Counted from the stretch's first letter, positions 11,258 through 20,576 are shown. The stretch is DNA of 64,000 nt from Euzebya tangerina (GCF_003074135.1 NZ_PPDK01000002.1:186001-250000); one strand, 5' to 3'. The notes: generated by a model from the sequence alone, not told the origin. Numbers and translations: made by a program.

Positions 11258-12162
11258 GCGGACCCGAGACGATCCCCGCCTGGGCCAAGGAGTCTCGCGC
11301 CGTGGCGCTGGCGTCGGTGCCGAAGCTGGGAGACCTGACGCCGGAGTGGGCCTGGGGCGGCGCCACGGGCGAGGGGGTCCGGGTGGCTGTCGTCGACTCC
11401 GGCATCGACGCCGATCATCCTGACCTCGGTGAGTGCATCGACGTCGAACGCGGCGTCGCCCTGCGCCTCGACCAGGACGGTGACGTCACCCTCAGCCACG
11501 GCCCGCACCGCGACGACTTCGGTCACGGCACGGCCTGCGCGGGGATCATCCACTCCTTGGCTCCGGCTGCGCGAATCACCAGCGTGAAGGTGCTCGGCTC
11601 GGGTCTGTCGGGGAAGGCGGCGGTATTCCTGCGTGGCCTGGCCTGGTGCGTCGAGCAGGGGTTCGACATCATCAACCTCTCCCTCGGCACAACTCGGGAG
11701 GACTGGGCCCTTCCCTTCTACGAGGTGTGCGACCGCGCGTACTTCTCGGGCTCGCTCATCGTGACGGCGGCCAGCAACGTGAACCGTCCGTCGTGGCCCT
11801 CCCTCATCGCCAGCGTCACCAGCGTGGCCTCGAACCTGTCCGACAACCCCGAGCGCTTCCACTACAACCCCGAGCCGCCCACGGAGTTCCTGGCCCACGG
11901 CGTCAACGTGGACGTCGCGTGGCGGGGCGGCGAGCGGATAAGCGGGACCGGCAACTCCTACGCCGCGCCCCACATCGCCGGCATCGCTGCGCGGATCAAG
12001 TCCAAGCACACCGACCTCCGGCCGTTCCAACTCAAGACGGTCCTGTGGGCCACCGCAGCCAACGTCCAGCAGGCGCCGACGCGGGCGGGCTCGATCAACT
12101 ACCGCGACACCCAGACGATCCGGACGACCGGCGTGTTCAACCTGGCCGACCTCGGCGCGTAG
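11254..12162 (+). CDS. Subtilisin-like serine protease (S8), apparently cytosolic
   Basis: All members of the subtilase catalytic set can be seen: Asp in VRVAVVDSGIDADHPDL (near residue 50), His in DFGHGTACAGII (near 90), oxyanion Asn in VTAASNVNRP (near 172) and Ser in GTGNSYAAPHIAGIAA (near 235). The 302-residue protein starts directly with the protease and has no signal peptide, propeptide or anchor, unlike secreted subtilisins or type VII mycosins. GTG 11254 overlaps the GAF gene stop. Context (GAF protein before it, membrane histidine-kinase-like protein after it) suggests an intracellular regulatory protease; that role is inference. Substrates are not known. Confidence 0.88.
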   Translation: MSGPETIPAWAKESRAVALASVPKLGDLTPEWAWGGATGEGVRVAVVDSGIDADHPDLGECIDVERGVALRLDQDGDVTLSHGPHRDDFGHGTACAGIIHSLAPAARITSVKVLGSGLSGKAAVFLRGLAWCVEQGFDIINLSLGTTREDWALPFYEVCDRAYFSGSLIVTAASNVNRPSWPSLIASVTSVASNLSDNPERFHYNPEPPTEFLAHGVNVDVAWRGGERISGTGNSYAAPHIAGIAARIKSKHTDLRPFQLKTVLWATAANVQQAPTRAGSINYRDTQTIRTTGVFNLADLGA

Positions 12163-12172
12163 CATCCACGCT

Positions 12173-13516
12173 GTGAGCACCACCAGCGACGCGCGGCGCG
12201 TCTACCTGCCCGACGAGCCGCTGTTGCGGCGGTTCGGCATCGTCCGCGCAGTCGGGAGCGCCGCCTACATCATCGCGGTCATCATCCTCGCGCGGATCTA
12301 CGGGCAGGACGCCTGGCCACTCGTGATCGGCGTCCCGGTCCTGGTCGTCGTCACCCTGATGTACTTCATCCGCTCACGGCAGTTCCCGCGCAGCGCCGTG
12401 GCGCTCTCGCTCCTCGCCGACACCATCGTCCTCGGCGGCGCGAGCGCCTTCGTCGGCGGGACCGGCTCGGGCACGGCGGCGCTGTACGTCATCCCGATCG
12501 TCTCCGCCGGGATCATCCTGGGGCCCTTCGCCGCCGGGGCCTCGACGGCCCTGGCCGTCGCCCTCGCCTGGCTGCAGCTGCTGAGTGAGGAGATGGGACT
12601 CGAGCCGACCATCCTCTTCCGGCCGGACATGGGCGACCGCCTGGTGGTGCTGCTGATCATGACGTCGGTGCTGATCAGCGTCGGCTACCTCAGCGGCACC
12701 TATGCCAGCCGACTGCACCTGCACATCGCAGCCGCCGACGTGGAGGCCGAGGCAGTCCGGCAGCGCACCCGCCGTCGTCGCTCGTTCGTCCGCCAGGCCT
12801 CGGTCGACGTTCGTGAGCCGCTGAAGGCGGTCGAGGAGGTGGCGGCCCAGCTGGACGATGACGGCCCGCTGAACGACGAGACCCGACGACAGTTGGCCTC
12901 GCAGCTGCGGATGCGCTCCGCGGAGCTGGAGGGGGAGGTCGAGCAGCTGATCGACGTGGGGCAGCTCGACGAGGCGCGGGATGCCAAGCCCGAGCCGGTC
13001 TTGCTCTCCCGCGTCATCGAGGACTGCCTGGCCGACCTCGGCCCGCGTCTGGCGGCGTACGTCGTCGAGGTCGATGTCCCACCCATCCGCGTGTCCGGGG
13101 ACCGGAGGATGGCCCGTCGCGTGGCCTACAACCTGCTGGAGAACGTCGTCGATCACACCCCGCCGGGCACCCGGGTGTGGATCGAGGGCCGCCAGACGGG
13201 TGGCCAAGGGGTCCTGATCGTGACCGACGACGGTCCCGGGATCCCGCCCAAGGTGGCGCGCAAGCTTTTCGAGTCCAGCGACGTGCGAGCGGTCCGGGCG
13301 GGCACGCGGCGGGTTGGCCTGCCCCTGGTCCGCGAACTGGTCGACGCGATGGGGGCGGAGATGACGTACACCGCGAGGGGAGAGGGCGGCTCGATCATCC
13401 TGGTGGGCTTCCGCTTGGCACCGCGGGATGCCCCCAGCTCGGACGGGCCTCATCCGGACCGTGGGGCGGACGGGGAGCGGCAGCCGGAGGGAGCCGTAAC
13501 CCCTGTTGAGCCGTGA
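12173..13516 (+). CDS. Membrane histidine-kinase-like protein with degenerate H-box
   Basis: The 447 residues comprise an N-terminal membrane domain with about six helices (residues ~20-175), a dimerisation-like helical region and a C-terminal HATPase domain. The HATPase shows the N-box NLLENVVDHTPPG, the D-box DDGPGIPP and a G2-like segment RRVGLPLVRELV. At the position of the phospho-accepting histidine (family pattern A-S-H-E-L-R-T-P-L) the sequence reads ASVDVREPL, so histidine is replaced by valine. It may bind ATP without autophosphorylating. No response regulator is adjacent. GTG 12173 lies 11 nt after the protease gene; an acidic/Pro-rich tail of ~30 residues ends the protein. Confidence 0.85.
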   Translation: MSTTSDARRVYLPDEPLLRRFGIVRAVGSAAYIIAVIILARIYGQDAWPLVIGVPVLVVVTLMYFIRSRQFPRSAVALSLLADTIVLGGASAFVGGTGSGTAALYVIPIVSAGIILGPFAAGASTALAVALAWLQLLSEEMGLEPTILFRPDMGDRLVVLLIMTSVLISVGYLSGTYASRLHLHIAAADVEAEAVRQRTRRRRSFVRQASVDVREPLKAVEEVAAQLDDDGPLNDETRRQLASQLRMRSAELEGEVEQLIDVGQLDEARDAKPEPVLLSRVIEDCLADLGPRLAAYVVEVDVPPIRVSGDRRMARRVAYNLLENVVDHTPPGTRVWIEGRQTGGQGVLIVTDDGPGIPPKVARKLFESSDVRAVRAGTRRVGLPLVRELVDAMGAEMTYTARGEGGSIILVGFRLAPRDAPSSDGPHPDRGADGERQPEGAVTPVEP

Positions 13517-13613
13517 GCGCGGGGCGTCGAGCCTCACGAGCCTCTCTGGCCACATCAATCCCTATGGGCACACTGCCCACGCCAGTACAATCCCTACTCA
13601 GGAGTAACACCTG

Positions 13614-14510
13614 ATGACCTTCCCTGCCCTCATGACGGCCATGGCGACACCCTTCGACGCCAGCGGCGGTCTTGACCTGCCCGGTGCGCAAGCCCTGGCA
13701 GCACACCTCGTGGATCACGGAAGCGGCGGTCTGGTCGTGGCGGGGACGACCGGCGAGTCACCGACGCTGTCCACCTCCGAGACGCTCGACCTGTGTCGTG
13801 CGGTCGTCGAGGCCGTGGGCTCCCGGGCCATGGTCCTCGCGGGCACCGGCAAGAACGACACGGCCGCCACGGTGGCCATGACCGAGCGGGTCAGCGACAC
13901 CGGTGTGGACGGCATCATGCTGGTCGCGCCGTACTACAACCGACCAAACCAGGGCGGGCTGCACGCCCACTTCGCCGCGGCAGCCGGGGCCACGGACAAG
14001 CCGGTGATGCTCTACAACATCCCGTCCCGTACGGCGGTGGAGGTCACACCACAGACGCTGCTCGACCTGGCGACCGAGGTCGACAACATCCTCGCGGTGA
14101 AGGATGCGGTCGGCGACATGGCCAAGGCCTCGTGGCTCGCCTCCCGGGCTCCGGAGGGCTTCCAGATCCTCTCGGGGGACGACAAGAACTGCCTGCCGCT
14201 GCTGGCGGTCGGCGGATCGGGACTGGTCAGTGTTGCCGCACACCTGGTCGGCGACGATCTCGCCGAGATGATCCGCCTCTTCCCCACCGACCCGGCGGCC
14301 GCACGATCGCTCCACCACCGCCTGCTCCCCGTGTTCGACGCCCTGTTCATCGAACCCAGTCCGGCGCCGCTCAAGGCCGCGCTGGGCTGGCTCGGTCTAC
14401 CTGGCGGGCCGCTGCGCCTCCCACTCATCCCCATCGGCGATGACACCGCCGCCCAAGTCGCCGACGCCATGACGGCCGTCGGACTGCACCCCACCATCGA
14501 GGACTCATGA
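13614..14510 (+). CDS. dapA: 4-hydroxy-tetrahydrodipicolinate synthase
   Basis: DapA condenses pyruvate with aspartate semialdehyde, the first committed step to DAP and lysine. The 298-residue TIM barrel shows the substrate loop VVAGTTGESPTLS (near 40), the catalytic tyrosine motif LVAPYYNRPNQGG (near 103), the arginine region LYNIPSRTAVEV and the Schiff-base lysine in ILAVKDAVGDM (near 165). ATG 13614 is preceded by AGGAG at 13600-13604. About 100 nt of non-coding sequence precede it and probably hold the promoter. It overlaps rnj by 4 nt (ATGA), the common actinobacterial dapA-rnj pairing. Confidence 0.96.
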   Translation: MTFPALMTAMATPFDASGGLDLPGAQALAAHLVDHGSGGLVVAGTTGESPTLSTSETLDLCRAVVEAVGSRAMVLAGTGKNDTAATVAMTERVSDTGVDGIMLVAPYYNRPNQGGLHAHFAAAAGATDKPVMLYNIPSRTAVEVTPQTLLDLATEVDNILAVKDAVGDMAKASWLASRAPEGFQILSGDDKNCLPLLAVGGSGLVSVAAHLVGDDLAEMIRLFPTDPAAARSLHHRLLPVFDALFIEPSPAPLKAALGWLGLPGGPLRLPLIPIGDDTAAQVADAMTAVGLHPTIEDS

Positions 14511-16162
14511 CCATCCAATCCGACGCCGCGACCATCTCCTTCTACGGAGGACTCGGGCAGATCGGCGCCAACATGGCCGCCATCGAGACCGACGGCAAGG
14601 CTGTCATCGTCGACGTCGGCGTCACGTTTCCTGACGCCGAGCACCACGGCATCGACCTGATCCTGCCGGACTGGTACGACCTCCGGGAGCGCGCCCCCGA
14701 CATCCAGGCCGTCGTGCTCACCCACGGGCACGAGGACCACATCGGCGCACTGCCCTTCTTCCTGCGCGACTTCCCCGGCATCACCGTCTACTCCGCCAAG
14801 CTGACCCTCGGGCTGCTCGAGGCCAAGCTGACCGAACACCCCGACACCGACGTGAACCTGGTCGAGGTGGAGCCCGGCGAGCGGGTCACCGTCGGCGACT
14901 TCGAGCTCGAGTTCGTCCAGGTCACCCACTCGATCCCCGACTGCATGGCGGTTGCGGTCCACACGCCGCACGGGACCATCCTGCACTCCGGTGACTTCCG
15001 CCTGGACCAGACGCCCATCGATGGCCGGGTGACCGACCTGCCTCACCTGGCGCAACTCGGCGACAACGGTGTCGACTTGCTGCTGTGCGACTCGACGAAC
15101 GCCGACGTCCCTGGTCACGTCAAGAGCGAACGAACGGTCGGCACGACGCTACGGCATCAGTTCGAACAGGCCGAGGGCCGCATCGTCATGACGACGTTCG
15201 CCAGCCACGTGCACCGGGTCCAGCAAGCCATCGACGCTGCCACGACGCTCGGCCGCAAGGTCTGCTTCGTCGGCCGCTCGATGGTGCGCAACATGCCGAT
15301 CGCACGGGACCTCGGCTACCTGCGCTACGACGACGATGACATCATCGAGATCCACGAGACGGCCGAGTACGACCCGCGGCGGGTCCTGATCATCTGCACC
15401 GGATCACAGGGCGAGCCGTACGCCGCGCTGTCCCTGATGGCCGCCGGGCAGCATCGACACGTCACGCTGGTGGAGGGGGACACGGTGGTGATGGCCTCCT
15501 CCCAGATCCCGGGCAACGAGGACGCGATCTCCAAGGCGATCAACGGGTTGGTGCGGCAGGGCGCCCGAGTGGTCCACCGTCGTGAGGAGGGCGTCCACGT
15601 CTCCGGCCATGCCGCTGCGGAGGAGCTGAAGTTCTTCCACAACATCATCCGTCCCAAGGCCGTGGTCCCGGTCCACGGGGAGTACCGCCACCTGGTGGCG
15701 CACGCCCAGCTGGCTGTGGCCACCGGAACGGCGCCCGACCAGGTGATCGTCTGCAGCGACGGGGACCGGGTGATCCTCAAGGGTGGCCGGCTGGAGCGCG
15801 GGGAATCCTTCACCAGCGGCCGGGTGTTCGTCGACGGGCTCGGCGTGGGCGATGTCGGCAACGCCGTGCTCCGCGACCGGTCACGGCTCTCCTCGGAGGG
15901 GGTGTGCATCGCCGTGCTGAAGCTCGACTCGAAGTACCGGCTGGACGGCGAGCCTCAGATCATGCAGCAGGGCCTGATCTATGAGGCCAATGACGCGCAT
16001 CTGCTGGAGCAGGCCGCCAAGGCGCTCGGCGAGGACGTGCGAGGCCTGGGCTCCAGCTCGGAGGACGTGGTTCGCCGGAAGGTCTATGAGTCCCTCAGCC
16101 GGTTCTGGCGTGAGCAGTTGGGCCGCAAGCCCGTCGTCGTGCCCGTCCTGATGGAGGTGTGA
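14507..16162 (+). CDS. rnj: Ribonuclease J
   Basis: RNase J is a metallo-beta-lactamase-fold nuclease with endo- and 5'-exonuclease activity on mRNA and rRNA precursors. The 551 residues are normal for the family. The zinc motif HGHEDH is at residues ~74-79, further metal ligands lie in VTHSIPDCMA and LHSGDFRLD, and the beta-CASP region includes TTFASHVHRVQQ and ICTGSQGEPYAAL. The HVSGHAAAEEL and VPVHGEYRHL motifs close the active site. Its ATG overlaps the dapA stop, and its own stop overlaps the ftsK GTG, so dapA-rnj-ftsK form a coupled unit. Confidence 0.96.
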   Translation: MTIQSDAATISFYGGLGQIGANMAAIETDGKAVIVDVGVTFPDAEHHGIDLILPDWYDLRERAPDIQAVVLTHGHEDHIGALPFFLRDFPGITVYSAKLTLGLLEAKLTEHPDTDVNLVEVEPGERVTVGDFELEFVQVTHSIPDCMAVAVHTPHGTILHSGDFRLDQTPIDGRVTDLPHLAQLGDNGVDLLLCDSTNADVPGHVKSERTVGTTLRHQFEQAEGRIVMTTFASHVHRVQQAIDAATTLGRKVCFVGRSMVRNMPIARDLGYLRYDDDDIIEIHETAEYDPRRVLIICTGSQGEPYAALSLMAAGQHRHVTLVEGDTVVMASSQIPGNEDAISKAINGLVRQGARVVHRREEGVHVSGHAAAEELKFFHNIIRPKAVVPVHGEYRHLVAHAQLAVATGTAPDQVIVCSDGDRVILKGGRLERGESFTSGRVFVDGLGVGDVGNAVLRDRSRLSSEGVCIAVLKLDSKYRLDGEPQIMQQGLIYEANDAHLLEQAAKALGEDVRGLGSSSEDVVRRKVYESLSRFWREQLGRKPVVVPVLMEV

Positions 16163-18657
16163 GCCGCGTGGCCTCCTCCAAGACCAAGCAGAAGACCAAC
16201 AAGAAGCCTGCCTCGCGCGCCGGGTCGGCATCCAAGCGGTCCACCGCCACGCGCGCCAGCACGAAGCCGCCGCCCGAGCCGATGCCGGCCGAGCGGATCC
16301 GCGAGATGTGGGGTGTCGGGCTGATGGTCGTGGCCATCCTGTCCGGACTCGGCCTGTGGATCGAAGCGGCCGGTCCGGTCGGTGAGCTGCTCACCAATGT
16401 GTTCCGCGGCACCTTCGGTGTCTTCGGCCTGGCTGTGCCACTGGTCGTCGCTGCTGGGGCAGTGCTCCTGCTCCGCGATGCCCGGCCCGGCAATCCACGT
16501 CTTGTGGCCGGCTCGGCTGTCTTCCTCGTCAGCGTGATCGGGCTGTGGCACCTGGCCGCCGGCGCCCCCGACGGGGACTCCACCCGGGAGGCGATGCACG
16601 CCGCGGGTGGGGTCGTCGGGATGCTGCTGAGTGTCCCCCTCAGCACGGTGGCCGCTGTGCCCGGGGCGTTCGTGATCCTGATGGGGCTGCTCACCATCGG
16701 GCTGCTCATCCTCACCAACACCCCGGTCCCCGTCGCGGCGCACGCGGTCAAGAGCTTCTTCGTCGGCCATCCCGGGCAGACCACCGCGGGCCCCTTCGAC
16801 CGCTGGTTCGGTGGGGCCGACGAGCCGGTGTTGGATGACGTCGACGAGCCGCCCGCCCAGGACTTCGTCGAGGACTTCGGCGCCGACTCCTCCGACACCG
16901 CGGGCGATACGCTGGTCGACCCGGCCCGCTCAGAGACGGTGGTGCTCGAGGAGGCGACGCCGCCCTCGGACGATGTGGTCGGCGAGAACGCGCCCTCCAC
17001 CGACGCGGGGGACCGGGCGGCCGCCGATGCCGCCGAGCGAGCCGAGCTCGACGGTGGCGAGGAGGCTGACGGCCCCGAGATGATCGGCAGCTACCGCTCG
17101 CCGGCCTCCGGCCAGGCACGCCAGCTGGTCCTCAACCCCGACCACGCCGACTACCAACTGCCCTCGCTCGACCTGCTCCGCACCGGCAAGGCAGCCGGTG
17201 GCAACACCGTGAACATGGAGCGGATGACCCAGGCGCTCGAGACGATGCTCGCCGAGTTCGGCGTCGACGCCCGGGTTGTCGCGGTCCGCCGCGGCCCGAC
17301 AGTCACGCGCTTCGAGCTCGAGCTCGGCACTGGCGTGAAGGTCAACGCGATCACCAAGCTCGAGAAGGACATCTCCTACGCGCTGGCCACACCTGAGATC
17401 CGCATCGTGGCCCCGATCCCCGGCAAGGTCGCCATCGGCATCGAGGTCCCGAACGTGGAGCGCGACCACATCACCTTGGGCGACATCCTCCGCTCGCCTG
17501 AGGCCGCCGCGCAGACCCACCCCCTGACGGCCGGTATCGGGCTGGACATCTCCGGGCGCCCGTTGACGATCAACCTCGCCAAGATGCCCCACCTCCTGAT
17601 CGCCGGCGCCACCGGGTCGGGGAAGTCCGTGGTCATGAACGGCATCGTCACCTCCATCATCATGCGCAACACCCCGGACCAAGTCCGGATGATCCTGATC
17701 GACCCCAAGCGGGTTGAGATGACGACCTACGAGGACATCCCCCACCTGCTCACCCGGGTCGTGACCGACCCCAAGCGGGCCAAGGACGCCCTCGACTGGG
17801 TGGTCGCGGAGATGGAACGCCGCTATGACCTGCTGGCCAAGTACGGCTTCCGCAACATCGACCGGTTCAACGAGGCCGTCGCCAGCGACGAGCTGCGGGA
17901 CATCCCGGTCCTCGAGCAAGATGCCGAGGAGGTCGTGGCCGACCGGCTGGGCGAGGACGAGGGGCCAGCCGAGGAGCTGATGCCCTACATCCTCTGCGTG
18001 ATCGATGAGCTCTCCGACCTGATGATGGTCGCGCCGCGTGACATCGAGGGAGCGATCGTCCGCATCGCCCAGATGGCCCGCGCCGTCGGCATCCACCTCA
18101 TCATCGCCACCCAGCGGCCGTCCGTGAACGTCGTCACCGGGCTGATCAAGGCCAACGTCCCCTCCCGCATCGCGCTGTCGATGGCCACCGGGCACGACTC
18201 CAAGACGATCCTGGACCAGCATGGCGCCGAGAAGCTGATCGGCATGGGCGACATGCTCTACATGCCGGCCAACGCCTCCAAGCCACACCGGCTGCAGGGC
18301 TGCTACGTCGACGAGACCGAGATCGAGAAGGTCGTCGAGCACTGCAAGGCCCAGGCCGAGGTGACGTACGCCGAGAACGTCGTGAAGACCGGTCAGGAGG
18401 CCGTGATGGCCGACGTCACCGGGGACGACGCCACCGACGAGGACCTGACCAAGGCGGCCATGGAACTGGTGGTCCGCTCCGGGCTCGGGTCGACCTCGAT
18501 GCTGCAGCGCAAGCTCAAGGTCGGGTTCGCGCGTGCCGGCCGCCTGATGGACGAGCTGGAGGAGATGGGGATCGTCGGCCCCTCTGAGGGACCGAAGGCC
18601 CGAACGGTGCTGATGACCGTGGAGCAGTTGGAGGAGCAGCAGTCAACCAGCGTCTGA
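16159..18657 (+). CDS. ftsK: DNA translocase FtsK
   Basis: FtsK couples chromosome segregation to septation: a membrane domain sits at the septum and a RecA-type motor pumps DNA. The 832 residues show a basic start, four membrane helices (~residues 50-190), a long acidic linker (~220-310) and the motor. Walker A is GATGSGKS near 485, Walker B is LCVIDELSDL near 614, and the C-terminal winged-helix gamma domain, which reads KOPS-type sequences, begins near 750 (ELVVRSGLGSTSMLQRKLKVG). GTG 16159 overlaps the rnj stop by 4 nt; GTG 16168 is an alternative. Confidence 0.95.
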   Translation: MSRVASSKTKQKTNKKPASRAGSASKRSTATRASTKPPPEPMPAERIREMWGVGLMVVAILSGLGLWIEAAGPVGELLTNVFRGTFGVFGLAVPLVVAAGAVLLLRDARPGNPRLVAGSAVFLVSVIGLWHLAAGAPDGDSTREAMHAAGGVVGMLLSVPLSTVAAVPGAFVILMGLLTIGLLILTNTPVPVAAHAVKSFFVGHPGQTTAGPFDRWFGGADEPVLDDVDEPPAQDFVEDFGADSSDTAGDTLVDPARSETVVLEEATPPSDDVVGENAPSTDAGDRAAADAAERAELDGGEEADGPEMIGSYRSPASGQARQLVLNPDHADYQLPSLDLLRTGKAAGGNTVNMERMTQALETMLAEFGVDARVVAVRRGPTVTRFELELGTGVKVNAITKLEKDISYALATPEIRIVAPIPGKVAIGIEVPNVERDHITLGDILRSPEAAAQTHPLTAGIGLDISGRPLTINLAKMPHLLIAGATGSGKSVVMNGIVTSIIMRNTPDQVRMILIDPKRVEMTTYEDIPHLLTRVVTDPKRAKDALDWVVAEMERRYDLLAKYGFRNIDRFNEAVASDELRDIPVLEQDAEEVVADRLGEDEGPAEELMPYILCVIDELSDLMMVAPRDIEGAIVRIAQMARAVGIHLIIATQRPSVNVVTGLIKANVPSRIALSMATGHDSKTILDQHGAEKLIGMGDMLYMPANASKPHRLQGCYVDETEIEKVVEHCKAQAEVTYAENVVKTGQEAVMADVTGDDATDEDLTKAAMELVVRSGLGSTSMLQRKLKVGFARAGRLMDELEEMGIVGPSEGPKARTVLMTVEQLEEQQSTSV

Positions 18658-19640
18658 GGGACCGGACCCGGCAGGGGGCGATCCGGGTCGTCACCGGGGT
18701 CGTCCTCATCGGGTTGGCGGCGTTCGGCTCCTACACCTACGTCGAGGACAGTCGATCGCCGGACTCGATGCTGGGCCAGCCCTCGGAGACCGAGGCAGCG
18801 CCCAGCGAGTCGCCGTCCCCCGGACCCCAGCCGTCGGAACGGGTCGAGCAGGGGCCGAACACCTTCCTCGCCGAGCTGAACCAACTGCCTCGCTGTGAGG
18901 TGTCGGACCTGGGCCCGTGGGCGCTGGACGTGCTCGGGACGGCGGACGAGATCGAGGACGTGGCCTTGGACGATGTCGCCACGTCGTTGCCGTTGGTGCG
19001 TCGTGACCTGCCGTTGGTCGCCTGCCACATCACGCTGGGGCTGGGGGAGGGGGTGGTGGCGTGGGAGGCTCAGGGTGCGGAGGGCGCGTTGGTCCGCGTC
19101 CTGCGGCAGTTCGATGCCCCTGATGGTGGCCTCGTCCCCGGCGCGCCCGACCTGCCGGAGTACGTCGAGGTGCCACTGGCCAGCGGTCAGGCCTTCGCTG
19201 GCCAGGCCACCGGTGAGCGGGTCGATGGTTCGGTGGTCCTCGATGGCCGGCCCAGCCGGCTGGTGGCCCAGCCGTTCGGCTTCTACGCGGCGCAGTTCGC
19301 CGAGTTGGCCCCAGCGCAGCGGGTCAGCCTGCTGCGGACGACCGGCGTCGAGGCGGGGTCGGCGTTCGGCGTGGCGGTGCCCCTGCCGGAGGAGTGGATG
19401 GCCTGCACGGGACCGCTCGCGGCCACCCGGTCGGGCTTTGCCGCGGTCGGCATCGTGGAGGCGTGCCGGGGGACCGAGCGGGTGGAGGTGTCGATCGTCG
19501 AGGTGCCTCCGGCGACGTTGCCCGCCGGCGGGGTGCGGGTTGGGCCGGCCGTGGTGATTCCACTGGCGGGCGAACCGGGGGACGTCGAGGCGGTTGCGGA
19601 GGAGGTCGACCGGCTGTGGACCGAGGGTGCGGTCGGCTGA
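18654..19640 (+). CDS. Membrane-anchored protein of unknown function
   Basis: I do not recognise a family. The frame encodes an N-terminal basic stretch and one hydrophobic helix (VVTGVVLIGLAAFGSY), a Ser/Pro/Glu-rich linker, and a ~250-residue outer domain with two conserved-looking Cys (RCEVSD, VACHIT) plus later Cys (WMACTG, VEACRG) that could form disulphides. No ATG, GTG or TTG occurs between the frame-opening stop at 18585 and TTG 18714, and TTG 18714 would cut the helix in half. CTG 18654 overlaps the ftsK stop (CTGA) and would give a complete N-terminal anchor, so I place the start there as inference. Confidence 0.6.
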   Translation: MRDRTRQGAIRVVTGVVLIGLAAFGSYTYVEDSRSPDSMLGQPSETEAAPSESPSPGPQPSERVEQGPNTFLAELNQLPRCEVSDLGPWALDVLGTADEIEDVALDDVATSLPLVRRDLPLVACHITLGLGEGVVAWEAQGAEGALVRVLRQFDAPDGGLVPGAPDLPEYVEVPLASGQAFAGQATGERVDGSVVLDGRPSRLVAQPFGFYAAQFAELAPAQRVSLLRTTGVEAGSAFGVAVPLPEEWMACTGPLAATRSGFAAVGIVEACRGTERVEVSIVEVPPATLPAGGVRVGPAVVIPLAGEPGDVEAVAEEVDRLWTEGAVG

Positions 19641-20386
19641 GGTCAGAGATCCTCGAGTCGTGGCCAGACCTGGTCCTCGAACGCCAGGTCGACGGCGGCA
19701 CCCGGAGCCAGGTGTGGCGCGGGCGGATCGACGGCAACCGTGTAGCTGTCCGCCACGCTCGACGGTCGGCGGCGTCGCTGGACTGGGAGTTGGACCTCCA
19801 GGCCCGCCTGGACATGGCCGTCTTCCGGCCACCGCAGATCGTGCCGACCGCCGACGGTGCTCGCCGAGTCGGTCAGGTCGTTGTGACCGAGTGGGTCGAG
19901 GGTCATCAACCGAGGACAGCCGATGAGCGAGGTGCAGTCGCGGCCGGGCTCCGGGCGCTCCACAGCGAATGGGCAGACCACCCGCAACGGCCGGGCTGCG
20001 TGACGGTTCGGGAGCTGACGTGGGCGAGACGGAGCGTCGACGCCGACCTCGACCGGATGCCACCTGACGTTGCATCGCTGGTGGAGGCCGTGTTCGGAGA
20101 GGCCGACGGCCTGCCGACGTCTGTGATCCACGGGGACCCCAGCCCGTCGAACACTCGCCTCCAGCCCGATGGGTCGGTCGTGCTCCTCGACTGGGATGAG
20201 AGCCGTGTGGACGTGCCGCTCCTCGACCGTGCAGGGGTACAAGACCCGTTGCTGGAGGGCGAGGAACTGACCCGGGCGTTGCGTGTCATGCTGGCCTGGG
20301 AGGTTGCGAACGGGTGGCTCGTCGAACCCAGCTACGCCCGAGCTCGGTTGAAGGAGCTTCGCCAGCTCTTGCGTCGTCGAGCCTGA
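19616..20386 (+). CDS. Aminoglycoside phosphotransferase-fold (APH/ChoK-like) kinase
   Basis: The C-terminal lobe has the catalytic loop [11 protein letters not shown] (H-G-D-x4-N) near residue 173 and the metal motif [10 protein letters not shown] near 190, both typical of the APH/choline-kinase family, which phosphorylates small molecules. The N-lobe is short but has an AVRHARR lysine-region equivalent, with Arg where the usual ATP-binding Lys might be. GTG 19616 follows GGAGGAGG at 19598-19605 and is better than the long upstream frame, which is a shadow of the preceding gene. It overlaps that gene by 25 nt. The substrate cannot be told; no resistance role is implied. Confidence 0.75.
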   Translation: MDRGCGRLRSEILESWPDLVLERQVDGGTRSQVWRGRIDGNRVAVRHARRSAASLDWELDLQARLDMAVFRPPQIVPTADGARRVGQVVVTEWVEGHQPRTADERGAVAAGLRALHSEWADHPQRPGCVTVRELTWARRSVDADLDRMPPDVASLVEAVFGEADGLPTSVIHGDPSPSNTRLQPDGSVVLLDWDESRVDVPLLDRAGVQDPLLEGEELTRALRVMLAWEVANGWLVEPSYARARLKELRQLLRRRA

Positions 20387-20420
20387 GGCTGCCGCGCCGG
20401 CCGTCTCTCGCTTGCGAGCT

Positions 20421-20540
20421 GCCGACGCAGCCGTCGATGGCCTCGCGCAGCAGGTCGGCGTGGCCGTCGTGCCGCGCGTGCTCGTGGACCATGTGGAGGA
20501 GAATCGCTCGCAGGGACGTGTCAGTCTCCCATGCCCTTGA
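20421..20540 (-). pseudogene. Remnant of a DinB/DUF664-family gene
   Basis: On the minus strand about 40 codons read [17 protein letters not shown], then [13 protein letters not shown], which is the conserved C-terminal helix of DUF664 (DinB superfamily, usually 160-190 residues), including the metal-ligand-type His residues. The upstream two-thirds are missing because the HAD gene begins at 20577, and the downstream part drifts into unrelated sequence. It is a fossil rather than a working gene. Confidence 0.6.
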
Positions 20541-20576
20541 TATGAGATCGCTCACCAGGGGAGCCGACCCTGACTG

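Noticed and set aside
19394-19615. N-terminal extension of the kinase-like gene at 19616
   Set aside because: This part is a Gly/Arg-rich shadow of the preceding gene; a strong ribosome site precedes GTG 19616.
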